Part shown: piece by piece, positions 17,311-26,047 of the stretch
How the letters are laid out: each line of letters begins with the position of its first letter
Numbering within the stretch: the first letter of the stretch is position 1
Source: Chlorohelix sp037138995
Lineage (GTDB): Bacteria; Chloroflexota; Chloroflexia; Chloroheliales; Chloroheliaceae
DNA length: 64,000 nt
Reading direction: 5' to 3'
Assembly (NCBI RefSeq): GCF_037138995.1
Contig: NZ_JBAXHI010000015.1
Span: 21,506 to 85,505 of the forward strand
Translations under genes and position numbers: made by a program
Notes under the pieces: generated by a model
Seen by the model: only the letters and a program-made list of their open reading frames with translations
The model's database searches: none
What the model was told of the DNA's origin: nothing

Positions 17311-18087
17311 TTAGGCCGGAGCTTCCACCTTATGTGTCGGGTTATCGTAGTCGCTATAACGTATCTCGGCATCGTTGCTTCCACTTTTAACCTGAACCAG
17401 AGCTACTTGAAAAGTTTGTTTATCATACTTATAGGTCAGGCGGGTCTTATTAATCGTTGTGCTTAATGCGGAGGCGCTATCGGTTTCTATGGCGAAAACG
17501 CCCACATCTTTGCCATCGAGCTTCTCATCGTTTTGGGAGTAAAAGAGGCTACCGGCGAGATTAGACGGTATTACTTCATTCAGGCGTGCAGTTATATCGG
17601 ATAAGGAGGAGTCGCCTGAGTTTTTCTGCCAAGTCTTGCCGTCCACACTAAAGTAAAAATCCTTGCCTATCAGCACAACCTGAGCTTTTTGACCCCCGGT
17701 TTCAAGATTTCCCGAAATGCGATCTGGCTTAACAAATACTCCGCTCAAACTAACTCCTGTGGATACCACCGAGAAGCGATATGAATTAGCTTTTCCGGTT
17801 GCTTCAAACACTTTCTTAAATACTTCCAAACTACCGCTGTAGTTGCCGGATGCCGGAATAGTTATGATATTTGAGGGAACTGCGCTACTTGCGGTGTTGG
17901 CAATAGCAATAGTAGTTACAGGGGCAACCCCTGATGTTACCTGAACAGTAGCTATGGTTGTTACCGTCCGATTAGGGGCAGGAGAAGGCGATTTTACTGC
18001 TGTTGGGTTATCCTCACTGCAAGCAACAAGCAATATACAACAACTCAAGAGTATTAGAATATAGATTTTCTTCAATTTGACCCCCAT
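17311..18087 (-). CDS. predicted lipoprotein, LppX/LolA-like fold
   Basis: 258 residues. Signal peptide with lipobox LLVACS (Cys at about 23), a Thr/Ala/Val/Pro-rich linker of about 60 residues, then a domain of about 160 residues with alternating beta strands (ANSYRFSVVSTGVSLSGVFV, AQVVLIGKDFYFSVDGKTW, KLDGKDVGVFAIETD) that resembles the LppX/LprAFG/LolA-like lipoproteins, which shield a lipid or hydrophobic ligand outside the membrane. Function unknown. A TTG 12 bases downstream of the annotated ATG has a GGGGG site and is an alternative start. Confidence 0.75.
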   Translation of the reverse strand: MGVKLKKIYILILLSCCILLVACSEDNPTAVKSPSPAPNRTVTTIATVQVTSGVAPVTTIAIANTASSAVPSNIITIPASGNYSGSLEVFKKVFEATGKANSYRFSVVSTGVSLSGVFVKPDRISGNLETGGQKAQVVLIGKDFYFSVDGKTWQKNSGDSSLSDITARLNEVIPSNLAGSLFYSQNDEKLDGKDVGVFAIETDSASALSTTINKTRLTYKYDKQTFQVALVQVKSGSNDAEIRYSDYDNPTHKVEAPA

Positions 18088-18141
18088 ATTTAAGTATCAT
18101 ATTTGTAGTGCTTAGTTTAGCTTCTTGTGGCTCAGATTTCA

Positions 18142-18175
18142 AGAAAAACAAAAGAGCAGCCAACCGACTGCTCTT
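18142..18175 (-). terminator. rho-independent terminator of rmlB
   Basis: 8-bp stem AAGAGCAG / CTGCTCTT with an 8-base loop; on the minus strand it runs into TTTGTTTTTC. 25 bases past the rmlB stop. Confidence 0.8.
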
Positions 18176-18200
18176 GAAATTAATCTATCTCTAATTATGC

Positions 18201-19208
18201 CTAGCGATTGACATACTGGCGTTGGTAGTATTCTTGGAACTCACCTGATTTAAGCGGTCGCCACCACTCCTCGTTTTTCAAGAACCACTCGACAGTCTGA
18301 CGCATTGCCGTTTCAAAAGTGAATTGTGGCTCCCAACCCAATTGGCGAATTTTGGTGGTATCCAACGAATAACGGCGATCATGACCGGGGCGGTCTTTAA
18401 CGTATTTGATAAGGTCAAGCGGTTTTCCGGTTAATTCAAGAACCTTATGAGTTATTTCAAGGTTGGTGCGTTCGTTGCCACCCCCCACATTATAAGCCTC
18501 ACCGAGTTGCCCCTTGTGTAGCACTAGGTCTATCCCACTGCAATGATCCAACACGTAAATCCAGTCGCGAATCTGCTGCCCATCACCGTAAACCGGAACC
18601 TGAATATTATCAATTACATTGGTAATAAAAAGCGGGATAAGCTTTTCAGGATACTGATAAGGTCCATAATTGTTGCTACCGCGTGTAATCAGCACAGGAA
18701 CGCCATACGTGACATAGTAAGCGTGTGCCATAAGCTCTCCGCCTGCTTTACTGGCAGAATAGGGGCTGCGTGTTTCGAGGCGGTCGCCTTCTTTAGAAGA
18801 ACCTTGCGGAATATGTCCGTAAACCTCATCGGTGGAAATTTGCACAAAACGTTCTACCGCATATTTTTTGGCGGCTTCCAGAAGTACGAAAGTGCCGTAC
18901 ACATCGGTCATAATGAATTGACCAGGTTGTTCAATTGAGCGGTCAACATGGCTTTCGGCGGCAAAATTCAAAACATATTGGCAATCTTGCATTGCCTTAT
19001 CAACTGCCACCGGGTCGGCAATATCGCCTTTTACAAAGGTATACCGCTCTCCATAATTTTGTTCAATATCTGCCAGATTTGCCAAATTACCAGCGTATGT
19101 CAATTTATCTAACACTACCACATGATAGTCAGGGTATTTTTCAAGCATATAGCGGACATAATTCGAGCCTATAAAGCCCGCACCGCCAGTAATTAAAACT
19201 TTCTTCAT
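18201..19208 (-). CDS. rmlB: dTDP-glucose 4,6-dehydratase
   Basis: 335-residue extended short-chain dehydrogenase. NAD-binding TGGAGFIGSN at residues 7-16, the dehydratase STDEVYG motif (catalytic Thr-Asp-Glu) and YSASK with the catalytic Tyr and Lys are all intact; AAESHVDRSI and RGSNNYGPYQ are typical of RmlB. It converts dTDP-glucose to dTDP-4-keto-6-deoxyglucose. It follows rmlA by 28 bases and is cotranscribed with it. No rmlC or rmlD is seen in the window. Confidence 0.95.
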   Translation of the reverse strand: MKKVLITGGAGFIGSNYVRYMLEKYPDYHVVVLDKLTYAGNLANLADIEQNYGERYTFVKGDIADPVAVDKAMQDCQYVLNFAAESHVDRSIEQPGQFIMTDVYGTFVLLEAAKKYAVERFVQISTDEVYGHIPQGSSKEGDRLETRSPYSASKAGGELMAHAYYVTYGVPVLITRGSNNYGPYQYPEKLIPLFITNVIDNIQVPVYGDGQQIRDWIYVLDHCSGIDLVLHKGQLGEAYNVGGGNERTNLEITHKVLELTGKPLDLIKYVKDRPGHDRRYSLDTTKIRQLGWEPQFTFETAMRQTVEWFLKNEEWWRPLKSGEFQEYYQRQYVNR

Positions 19209-19236
19209 AAAGCTTATCTAACTCTCCTGTAAAAGA

Positions 19237-20301
19237 TTAAAGAATTCCTACCCGGCTGTTATCGCCCAGTAATAGTTTTAAGGCTTTGGGTTTGATGGGC
19301 GATTTTTCCACTACCACGTTTCGCCCTATAAGACTATCCTCAATCCGGCTGGGTATATCGTGAATTTGGCTGTTTTCAAGAATAATGCTATGCTCTACTT
19401 CGCTATCGCTAATGGTGCAGTTATGATTAATCGAAGTATATGGTCCTACGTAACTGTTAATAATTCGGCAACCCCTACCGATAATTGTCGGACCACGCAC
19501 CACACTATTAATGATTTCGGCTGATTGTTCGATAACCACCTTGCCTTCAACACGGCTATCTTTATCTACATAGCAGGAAACGTTGCGTTCTAGCCGGTCT
19601 AAAATGAGACGATTTACCTCTAGCATATCGGCTTGTTTCCCTGTATCCACCCACCAGCCATCCAAAACAAAAGGCTTTACATCATAACCGTTAGTCACTA
19701 GGTATTGAATAGCATCGGTGATTTCCAGTTCGCCGCGCCAACTTGGTTTTATTTCGTTAACTGCTGTGAATATATTGTGGTCGAACATATAAACGCCCAC
19801 CAACGCTAGGTTGCTCGGTGGGTCTGCTGGCTTTTCAATTAGGCTTACCACCCTATCCCCCGCTAAAACTGCAACACCATAACTTTGAGGGTTAGTAACT
19901 TCCTTTAATAAAATCTGGCAGTTGCACTTGCCTGTTTTAAAATCCTCAACCAAGGGGCGAATACTTTGTTCAAGCATATTGTCGCCCAAATACATTACAA
20001 ACTGATCATCTCCAAGAAATTCGTGTGAGATTTTTACGGCGTGCGCCAATCCTAACGGCGCATCTTGTTGAATATAGGTTATTTTTGCGTTCCACTTTTC
20101 GCCGCTACCAACAGCAGTTTTTACCTCGGCAGCAGTATCGCCAACTACAATCCCAATTTCGGAAATACCAGCTTCCACAAGGTTTTCTATGGTATAGAAC
20201 AATACAGGCTTGTTAGCTACAGGCACAAGTTGTTTGGCGCTGGTATAGGTTAGGGGGCGCAGCCGCGTACCTTTTCCGCCGCTGAGGATTAATCCCTTCA
20301 C
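19237..20301 (-). CDS. rmlA: glucose-1-phosphate thymidylyltransferase, long form
   Basis: 354 residues from the preferred GTG start, the usual length of the long RmlA form. N-terminal nucleotidyltransferase (KGLILSGGKGTRLRPLTYTS, with G-x-G-T-R-L...K signature) and a C-terminal left-handed beta-helix of hexapeptide repeats (from about residue 245: RVEGKVVIEQSAEIINSVV...). It makes dTDP-glucose from dTTP and glucose-1-phosphate. The frame is open to a TTG at 20322, but AGGAGG lies inside that extension, 10 bases before GTG 20301. Long-form enzymes often serve rhamnose or antibiotic-sugar pathways. Confidence 0.93.
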   Translation of the reverse strand: MKGLILSGGKGTRLRPLTYTSAKQLVPVANKPVLFYTIENLVEAGISEIGIVVGDTAAEVKTAVGSGEKWNAKITYIQQDAPLGLAHAVKISHEFLGDDQFVMYLGDNMLEQSIRPLVEDFKTGKCNCQILLKEVTNPQSYGVAVLAGDRVVSLIEKPADPPSNLALVGVYMFDHNIFTAVNEIKPSWRGELEITDAIQYLVTNGYDVKPFVLDGWWVDTGKQADMLEVNRLILDRLERNVSCYVDKDSRVEGKVVIEQSAEIINSVVRGPTIIGRGCRIINSYVGPYTSINHNCTISDSEVEHSIILENSQIHDIPSRIEDSLIGRNVVVEKSPIKPKALKLLLGDNSRVGIL

Positions 20302-20357
20302 GCTGGAGAGTCCTCCTTTCAAGATGACAATTAGATTAACGTAAATTTGTGCATACT

Positions 20358-20396
20358 GGTTAAGGGATAATTATACTACGCAATTATCCCTTAACC
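20358..20396. promoter_or_regulatory. perfect 15-bp inverted repeat overlapping the putative rmlA promoter
   Basis: GGTTAAGGGATAATT and its exact complement are separated by 9 bases. A minus-strand TATAAT (20370-20375) falls across the inner end of one arm and the loop, 69 bases before the rmlA GTG. No U-run follows on either strand, so an operator is more likely than a terminator, although it also lies after the gene at 20473. Confidence 0.5.
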
Positions 20397-20472
20397 GAAT
20401 CAATTTTACGCAAGGCATACTAAAATCCTGTGAGTTTATATATTCAGCTATATTACAACAACTACACCTTGC

Positions 20473-21162
20473 TTAATGCAAAGGTTCGATTAGTTCGGGG
20501 GTATTATTATAGGGAGAATTTACCTGATTTGAGACTAGATGCGCTACCATTAGTTTTGGTGGGAAGGGTTTGAGTATAGAAAGAACCTTTGCAGGGTTGG
20601 TGTTGGTGGTATCTAGCCAGATACTTTCAAATTCTTCCGGTAGAATTACTGCCATTCGATTATGCAAGGGCTTGATAAGCTCGTTTGCTTCCGTTGTAAT
20701 TATGGTAAAACTATATAGTTCTTGCCCATGCTCATCTCTCCATATATCGTACAAACCCGCCATTGCAAAGAGGGGTGCCTCATTTCCTTGCAGGTAGATA
20801 AAATAAGGGATTTTTGGGGCTTTAACTAATTCTGGCTTTTTCCATTCAAAGAAGCCATTTGCTGGTATAAGGCAATGTTGTGTTCTAAAAGGTTTACGGA
20901 AAGCGGGTTTGGTTTCGATTCCTTCAACCCTAGCGTTAATTGTTGAATAATTGGCTTTGGGTTCTTTTGACCAACTTGGTATCAAGCCCCATTTCATTAA
21001 CTTTATTTGTCTGCCTTTTTCACTCGCAACTATAACAGGGCAAGTTTGGCTAGGCGCTATATTGAAACTTGGCGCAAAATCAATATTACTAAACATAGCC
21101 TGAGCAGTAAACCGCTCTTCAATGTAATCTATGCTGGCTTTCAGGGCAAATCGACCACACAT
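20473..21162 (-). CDS. SOS response-associated peptidase family protein (HMCES/YedK)
   Basis: 229-residue SRAP domain. Cys2 right after the start Met (MCGRFALK) is the residue that forms the thiazolidine crosslink with abasic sites in single-stranded DNA; NARVE, the GFFEWKKP Glu and the HNRMAVILP His complete the active site. It protects abasic sites in ssDNA and the Met must be removed for activity. It stands alone, divergent from the CarH-like regulator. Confidence 0.93.
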   Translation of the reverse strand: MCGRFALKASIDYIEERFTAQAMFSNIDFAPSFNIAPSQTCPVIVASEKGRQIKLMKWGLIPSWSKEPKANYSTINARVEGIETKPAFRKPFRTQHCLIPANGFFEWKKPELVKAPKIPYFIYLQGNEAPLFAMAGLYDIWRDEHGQELYSFTIITTEANELIKPLHNRMAVILPEEFESIWLDTTNTNPAKVLSILKPFPPKLMVAHLVSNQVNSPYNNTPELIEPLH

Positions 21163-21290
21163 ATAATTTTCTCCATTCGCCTATAAGGTATTTAAGCAAA
21201 ACTCTCATATAATTAATCTACAGATTGGACAGCAAAGACTACAAAGTATCAATAACTACAGCAGTACCGATAAAAATGTTATACAATATC

Positions 21291-21318
21291 TTGACAGAGT
21301 AATGCTGCGTGATATTAT
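21291..21318 (+). promoter_or_regulatory. predicted promoter of the CarH-like regulator
   Basis: TTGACA at 21291, 16-base spacer, TATTAT at 21313. Leader of about 110 bases. Regulators of this type often bind over their own promoter, so this is where operators should be looked for. Confidence 0.55.
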
Positions 21319-21436
21319 TTTAGTATAAAGAATTATAATTACTTCCATAATACTCTCAAAGCGATAATTGCAAAAGGCTGGCAAAATAAACTGAGAAGCT
21401 GCAACAGGTAGCTTTCCTTCAAAGGAACATTTCAAA

Positions 21437-22447
21437 ATGTTAGAAAACACCCTCGATCTGCCTATTTATAGTATTAAAGCGGTGGCACATATGGCAGGTA
21501 TTACCGAACCTACTCTACGCGCTTGGGAGAAACGCTACAAAATTCTCACTCCACAGCGGACTGAGAGTGGGCATAGGCGTTATACCAAGCGAGATATTTA
21601 TCGGGTTATGTGGCTGAGTAATCGCCTTGAAGAAGGAATGTCAATTAGCCAAGCCAGCGCTCTTTTACAAGCACAGCCGGAAGAAACTGTTCAGGATATG
21701 TTGCAGTATGAAAATCGCCAATCTCGTGCCACTTCTACGAAAACCAGCGGAAAAGGAAGCCACCCGAAGATTGCTCGTTTGAGTGAAATACGTTCTTTGA
21801 GCGTACTTGGCAATGAATTGATGAATGCTTTCCTTCAGTTTGATGAACTGACTGCTGATAACCTTATTTCTGAAGCAGCCGGATTTTATTCACCTGAAGA
21901 AGTTTGTGTAGATTTAATGCAAGCGGTACTATATGAAATCGGTGATCGCTGGATGCGTAATGAAGTAACAGTTGCTACCGAACATTTTGCCAGCAATATC
22001 TGCCGCACTCGTCTAAACGCGATGATTAATTCGCTACCGGTTCAGGAAACAGGTCCTCTAATTCTGACAGGTTGCGCTCCTCACGAATTTCATGAAGTAG
22101 GGGTAGTGATGACTAGCTTCTTTCTTCGTAGAAATGGCTGGCGGGTGCTTTATCTAGGGCAAAATGTACCTGCCCTTGACCTAGAAAAAGATTTGCGCCG
22201 TCTGAAGCCTTCTATGGTAGTATTTTCAGCAAGTCGTTCTGAAACCGCTATTGCGCTGCATCAAGAAATATTACCGGTGATAGAAAGAGTAAAGCAATAC
22301 TGGCTGCCCGGTCTTATTTTTGCCTATGCCGGTCGTGCTTTCACCGAAGACTCGAATCTGCATGCACTTTTCAAAAGTGCGGTTTATTTTGGTGATGAAG
22401 GACGACAGAGCGTGGCATTAGTACAAAAACTCTTGTCAAAAGATTAG
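21437..22447 (+). CDS. MerR-family regulator with cobalamin-binding domain (CarH/LitR-like)
   Basis: 336 residues in three parts: a MerR winged helix (about 13-80: HMAGITEPTLRAWEKRY, GHRRYTKRDI), a linker of about 40 residues rich in Ser/Thr/Lys, and a B12-binding cap plus Rossmann domain (about 120-335). The CarH light-sensing signature W-x9-EH is present (Trp172, Glu182, His183), as is E-x-H-x-x-G (Glu217, His219, Gly222), where His219 is the lower cobalt ligand. The residue after the Trp is Met173; in T. thermophilus CarH it is the His that forms the light-state cobalt adduct. Predicted to repress in the dark with adenosylcobalamin. A cobalamin salvage operon lies 50 bases downstream on the other strand. 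Function by homology only. Confidence 0.85.
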   Translation: MLENTLDLPIYSIKAVAHMAGITEPTLRAWEKRYKILTPQRTESGHRRYTKRDIYRVMWLSNRLEEGMSISQASALLQAQPEETVQDMLQYENRQSRATSTKTSGKGSHPKIARLSEIRSLSVLGNELMNAFLQFDELTADNLISEAAGFYSPEEVCVDLMQAVLYEIGDRWMRNEVTVATEHFASNICRTRLNAMINSLPVQETGPLILTGCAPHEFHEVGVVMTSFFLRRNGWRVLYLGQNVPALDLEKDLRRLKPSMVVFSASRSETAIALHQEILPVIERVKQYWLPGLIFAYAGRAFTEDSNLHALFKSAVYFGDEGRQSVALVQKLLSKD

Positions 22448-22496
22448 CTAATTCTGAAAGCAAAAACGCGGGGCGTAGGTAAAACTTGTGCCTTTT

Positions 22497-23543
22497 TTAT
22501 TTACGGTTATTGCGTTTGCGCCCTGCTACTACAAACAAGCCTACTATTGCTAGACTGAAAAAAGTAGGTAACAAGCCAGATTTGTTATCTTTGGGCTTGG
22601 TATTTTCGATAGCTACAGGAGCAAAAATATTCGATTTAGTTTTTTCTATGTCTTGTTCTCGCAATTCTCCTGTTTCCACTTCAGCCTTGCGCGTAGCTAC
22701 TGCTGCTATTTCAGCCCCTATAAGCAAAATACAAGCGCTGACATATACGTAGAATAAAAAGATTATAACTCCGGCTATAGCTCCGTAGGTGCGCTGATAG
22801 CTTTGCGTTCCGCCAAATCCGGTTAGGAAAAAGCTCAAAAATAATTTGCTGACTTCAAAAAGAAATGCTGCCACCACCGCGCCCAATAGTATTGGTTTCC
22901 AGCGAATGCGTTTTTCTAAAGTACGATCGGGGGCGAGTCGGTAAATGGTCATAAAAATTGCCACGTTAAGTAAGTAGGGTACAACGAAAATGATTGTATC
23001 CCAGAGCAAACTGAAACTGTTAAGGGTAATACCGAGGATTCCTATATCAAGCCCGCGAATTATCTGAATGGCAAATCCGATGCCTGTAGAGAAAATAAAC
23101 AGGATACCAAGCCCTATTAACATCGCAAAACGCAAGCTAGTTTTCTTAATAAAGCTCCGCTGGTCTTTTTTTACATCCCATGCCACATTTATTGCAGTCA
23201 TAATTCCATCGAAAACGCCGCTACCAGACCATAGTGTGCCAATCACCGATACTATTGCCAGAACGGGAGCAGCTTTACTCAAGGTGTCAATGAAATTACT
23301 AATGATTTCATTGATGTTTACTCCGGCTTGGTCGGCTTTTGGGAAAGCTTCAATCAGGCTTTTAGTTATATCCTTTCGGGTACTATCGTCCTGAATAATT
23401 AAAGTAGCGATTACAACTGCTCCGATAATAAGCGGAAAAACAGAAACCAACGCATAATAAGCTATTGCCGCTGCCCAACTTGTGCCTTGATCTTCCCGAA
23501 ATTTATTCAACCCTCGTTTCAGGATTGAGAAAAACTCCTTCAT
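22497..23543 (-). CDS. YihY/BrkB family inner-membrane protein
   Basis: 348 residues with six membrane helices typical of the family once called ribonuclease BN (SWAAAIAYYALVSVFPLIIG, WSGSGVFDGIMTAIN, YGAIAGVIIFLFYVYVSACI are the family's signature stretches). The role of the family is not settled. A seventh hydrophobic segment and an Arg/Lys-rich end (GLFVVAGRKRNNRK) resemble a membrane stop signal. It follows cobU by only five bases and is probably the last gene of the cobalamin operon. Confidence 0.87.
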   Translation of the reverse strand: MKEFFSILKRGLNKFREDQGTSWAAAIAYYALVSVFPLIIGAVVIATLIIQDDSTRKDITKSLIEAFPKADQAGVNINEIISNFIDTLSKAAPVLAIVSVIGTLWSGSGVFDGIMTAINVAWDVKKDQRSFIKKTSLRFAMLIGLGILFIFSTGIGFAIQIIRGLDIGILGITLNSFSLLWDTIIFVVPYLLNVAIFMTIYRLAPDRTLEKRIRWKPILLGAVVAAFLFEVSKLFLSFFLTGFGGTQSYQRTYGAIAGVIIFLFYVYVSACILLIGAEIAAVATRKAEVETGELREQDIEKTKSNIFAPVAIENTKPKDNKSGLLPTFFSLAIVGLFVVAGRKRNNRK

Positions 23544-23548
23544 GTGCC

Positions 23549-24238
23549 TTATATATCCTCGTCAAAAGCATATTGCAATTTTTTCAAATCAACGGGAATA
23601 CCGGCAATGCAGAAAAAAACCTCATCCGAGAGGTTGGCGGCAACCTGATTCAAGCGTCCTAACGCATCTCGATAAGCGCGTCCCAATGGATATGGCGGTA
23701 CTAAACCCATTCCCACTTCGTTCGAGACCATTACTAGACCGCAATTTTTCTCACGTAACCAAGCCACCACTGATTCGAGTTCCTGCGCCATAGCGCGTTC
23801 TTCCGCAAAATAATCTGGGGATGTGACTTGAACAGGAGTAGTTGGCGCGGTAGATTCGAGCGCAAGGTCATCTTCAGGCGGTATTTGGGCAACATATCCC
23901 TGAGCATCGTTATCCAATGGTGTTATGCTCATCAAGCGGTTGGTAGTCCAAAGCGTGAGACAATCCAACAACACCAATTTCTCGCCCTTGTATTCTTGCT
24001 GTACTTTTTGAGCTAGACTCAAGGGAGCTTCGACTGTGTGCCATGTATCCGGGCGACTGGCGCGGTGTCGGATTACTCGCTCTTTCATTTCTGCGTCATA
24101 TGGTTCGAGCGTTGCTACATATAACACCGCAAAGTTGCCCGCGCGGGAACTTGCCAGTTTCTCGGCAAAGGTACTTTTGCCGCTACGTGCGCCACCCAAA
24201 ACAAGGCTTACTAGGCGCTCTTTCGATGGTTTTGACAT
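23549..24238 (-). CDS. cobU: adenosylcobinamide kinase / adenosylcobinamide-phosphate guanylyltransferase
   Basis: 229-residue bifunctional enzyme. Walker A GGARSGKST at residues 15-23, RHRASRPDTWHTVEAP (the region of the guanylylated His), VLLDCLTLW for Walker B, and NEVGMGLVPPYPLGRAYRD at the C-terminus, all diagnostic. It phosphorylates adenosylcobinamide and attaches GMP. An insertion of about 40 residues (TPLDNDAQGYVAQIPPEDD onward) separates the Walker B strand from the last third, making it longer than S. enterica CobU (about 180). Third gene of the cob operon. Confidence 0.92.
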   Translation of the reverse strand: MSKPSKERLVSLVLGGARSGKSTFAEKLASSRAGNFAVLYVATLEPYDAEMKERVIRHRASRPDTWHTVEAPLSLAQKVQQEYKGEKLVLLDCLTLWTTNRLMSITPLDNDAQGYVAQIPPEDDLALESTAPTTPVQVTSPDYFAEERAMAQELESVVAWLREKNCGLVMVSNEVGMGLVPPYPLGRAYRDALGRLNQVAANLSDEVFFCIAGIPVDLKKLQYAFDEDI

Positions 24239-24280
24239 TGTTGCTACTGTTCAAAAACCTTTCCACAAGACAAGAAATTC

Positions 24281-24922
24281 CTATTTACCTTCATTTAAAT
24301 CCATTGTGTCTATATGCGATGTATCGTTAAACAGCGATAGGATTGAAGCATTATCGTAAAGGTGCAGGATGGACAACGAACAACTATCTACCCGCCATTG
24401 CCAGATACGGTTTAGATCCATCCCCATATAATGGCAAAGCAGTGTGCCGATTACTCCCCCATGTGCTACCACCAGAACCACCTCATCCTCGCCGGGATGT
24501 TTGTCGGTAATATAATCAATTGATTTGCTAACCCGTGCAAGCACAGTCTTAAGATTTTCACCACCGGGCGGACTATAATTATAACGGTCGCTTTGCCAGA
24601 GCTTGGTTTCTTCGGGGAATTGCTCCAGCATTTGATTATAATTTAGCCCTTCTGCTCTGCCGCCGGACGCTTCACGCAGACCGGGCAATATTTCCGCTTC
24701 TAGTTTGGGAGAATGCCATTCCAACCCGATTTGGGCAGTGATACGCGCTCTGCTCAAATCGCTACAATAGGCAGCAGTGAGTTTTAAATGAGAGAGACGT
24801 TTCTGTAAAGCTCTAGATTGACGTAAACCCATTTCATTAAGCGGTATGTCGGTTTGTCCTTGATAACGGCGTTGCGCGTTATAATCGGTTTGACCGTGCC
24901 TTACCAGAATCAGCTTCGGCAT
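24281..24922 (-). CDS. cobC: histidine phosphatase family protein, probable alpha-ribazole phosphatase
   Basis: 213 residues. RHG at 8-10 with the phosphohistidine, LVRHGQTDYNAQRRYQGQTD typical of the CobC/phosphoglycerate mutase-like group, and VVAHGGVIGTLLC with the second His. Placed between cobS and cobU, it most likely removes the 5' phosphate of alpha-ribazole in nucleotide-loop assembly. By sequence alone another substrate would be possible; the operon supports CobC. Confidence 0.85.
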   Translation of the reverse strand: MPKLILVRHGQTDYNAQRRYQGQTDIPLNEMGLRQSRALQKRLSHLKLTAAYCSDLSRARITAQIGLEWHSPKLEAEILPGLREASGGRAEGLNYNQMLEQFPEETKLWQSDRYNYSPPGGENLKTVLARVSKSIDYITDKHPGEDEVVLVVAHGGVIGTLLCHYMGMDLNRIWQWRVDSCSLSILHLYDNASILSLFNDTSHIDTMDLNEGK

Positions 24923-24967
24923 TTTCTTATCACCTATAAAAGATAGACGGTTTTGAGAAGTATTTGG

Positions 24968-25741
24968 TCACAGAAACCATATGGATTTTATCACACCTGC
25001 CGCAGTCCCGATAATAAGCCAAACGAGAGTCTCGCTGGATTCGGTTACAGCCCCATAGCTATCGCCCGTTAAACCGGCAGGCAGTTTGCTCATTACATAC
25101 TTACCAAAAAGATAAGCAAAAACGAAAGTGGCTAATACCAGCGCCACTCCAAATAGTCGCAGTGTTAATACGGAAAATAGCAGCACTCCTAGCCCTGCCA
25201 GCGCCATTTCCAGCTTTCCGGTGTGCTGCTTGAACAGAACACCCAACCCGCTATCCCGCCCGTATGGAAATATAACCACCGCTGTGACCAGCGCCCACCG
25301 CCCCAATACCGGAGCCAATAATAGGGCAGGTGTCATCAGGTCGAAGGGAATATTGAGGAGCGCGACATATTTAAGCGTTAATAAAACCCAACCACCGGCA
25401 ACCGCGAAACTTCCAACATGGCTGTCTCGCATAATTTCGAGCCGCCTCTCTGGGGTGCGGTAGCCAAACATACCATCGCATGAATCTAGAAAACCGTCAA
25501 AGTGAAGCGCCCCGGTAAGGGCAAGTAATGTTGCTACAAGTAAGGTAGCAACGATATTTGCAGGCAAAAAAAAGGTAAGTAGCCAGTTCAAACTAGCTAA
25601 CATTACTCCTAGCCACAACCCTACAATCGGGAAATAGCGAACTGCCCTGCCTACATCTTCTGAACTTGCCTGCCGTCGTAAGGGTATGGGCAGAGTCGTG
25701 AGGAATTGAACTGCCACCAAAAAACTAAGCACTATTTGCAC
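24968..25741 (-). CDS. cobS: adenosylcobinamide-GDP ribazoletransferase
   Basis: 257-residue polytopic membrane enzyme that joins alpha-ribazole and adenosylcobinamide-GDP. Typical opening AVQFLTTLPIP, the Asp-rich LHFDGFLDSCDGMFG with metal-binding acidic residues, LEIMRDSHVGSFA, and GLTGDSYGA at the C-terminal end are all CobS signatures. GTG start. First gene of the cob operon; a promoter is visible just upstream. Confidence 0.93.
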   Translation of the reverse strand: MQIVLSFLVAVQFLTTLPIPLRRQASSEDVGRAVRYFPIVGLWLGVMLASLNWLLTFFLPANIVATLLVATLLALTGALHFDGFLDSCDGMFGYRTPERRLEIMRDSHVGSFAVAGGWVLLTLKYVALLNIPFDLMTPALLLAPVLGRWALVTAVVIFPYGRDSGLGVLFKQHTGKLEMALAGLGVLLFSVLTLRLFGVALVLATFVFAYLFGKYVMSKLPAGLTGDSYGAVTESSETLVWLIIGTAAGVIKSIWFL

Positions 25742-25781
25742 TTCTAACCGTCATTCGTATTAAGCCGGATATAATCGCCTC

Positions 25782-25809
25782 ATTATACGCGCATTGTCTA
25801 AAATATCAA
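25782..25809 (-). promoter_or_regulatory. predicted promoter of the cobS operon
   Basis: On the minus strand TTGATA, 16 bases, TATAAT. Transcription would start about 35 bases before cobS, so there is no room for a cobalamin riboswitch, and none was recognised. Confidence 0.55.
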
Positions 25810-25971
25810 ATTGTGGAAAATCCAGCAGCAGGGAAAATTTGTTTCAAATAGATGCCCTTTCTAAGGACCCTACGGTGAATCTAGAAATACTTTAAATTGG
25901 CACACTTGCTGTATCTCTTTGCGAGAAGTTTGAGCTAAACGCATACTTCTTAGCAATAAAATTCTCTTAGG

Positions 25972-26000
25972 TTGACAAGCATTTGAGGGTAGGCTATCAT
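25972..26000 (+). promoter_or_regulatory. strong predicted promoter of the HTH-Sm operon
   Basis: TTGACA at 25972, 17-base spacer, TATCAT at 25995. Start of transcription expected near 26007, leaving a leader of about 200 bases. Confidence 0.65.
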
Positions 26001-26020
26001 GTGGCTAATCCGGTCGCGAG

Positions 26021-26047
26021 AAAGCCAGTGATTCCATTGGCTTTTTT
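26021..26047 (+). terminator. terminator-like hairpin in the leader of the HTH-Sm operon (possible attenuator)
   Basis: AAAGCCA, 10-base loop, TGGCTTT, followed directly by TTT (six T in a row with the stem). It begins about 15 bases after the predicted transcription start, more than 150 bases ahead of the first gene. Confidence 0.55.

Noticed and set aside
20470..20510. GGTTCGA-like tRNA T-arm word
   Set aside because: It lies in the coding end of the YedK gene and no cloverleaf can be formed around it.
25742..25971. cobalamin riboswitch upstream of cobS
   Set aside because: No B12-box-like sequence was found and the predicted start site leaves only about 35 bases of leader.
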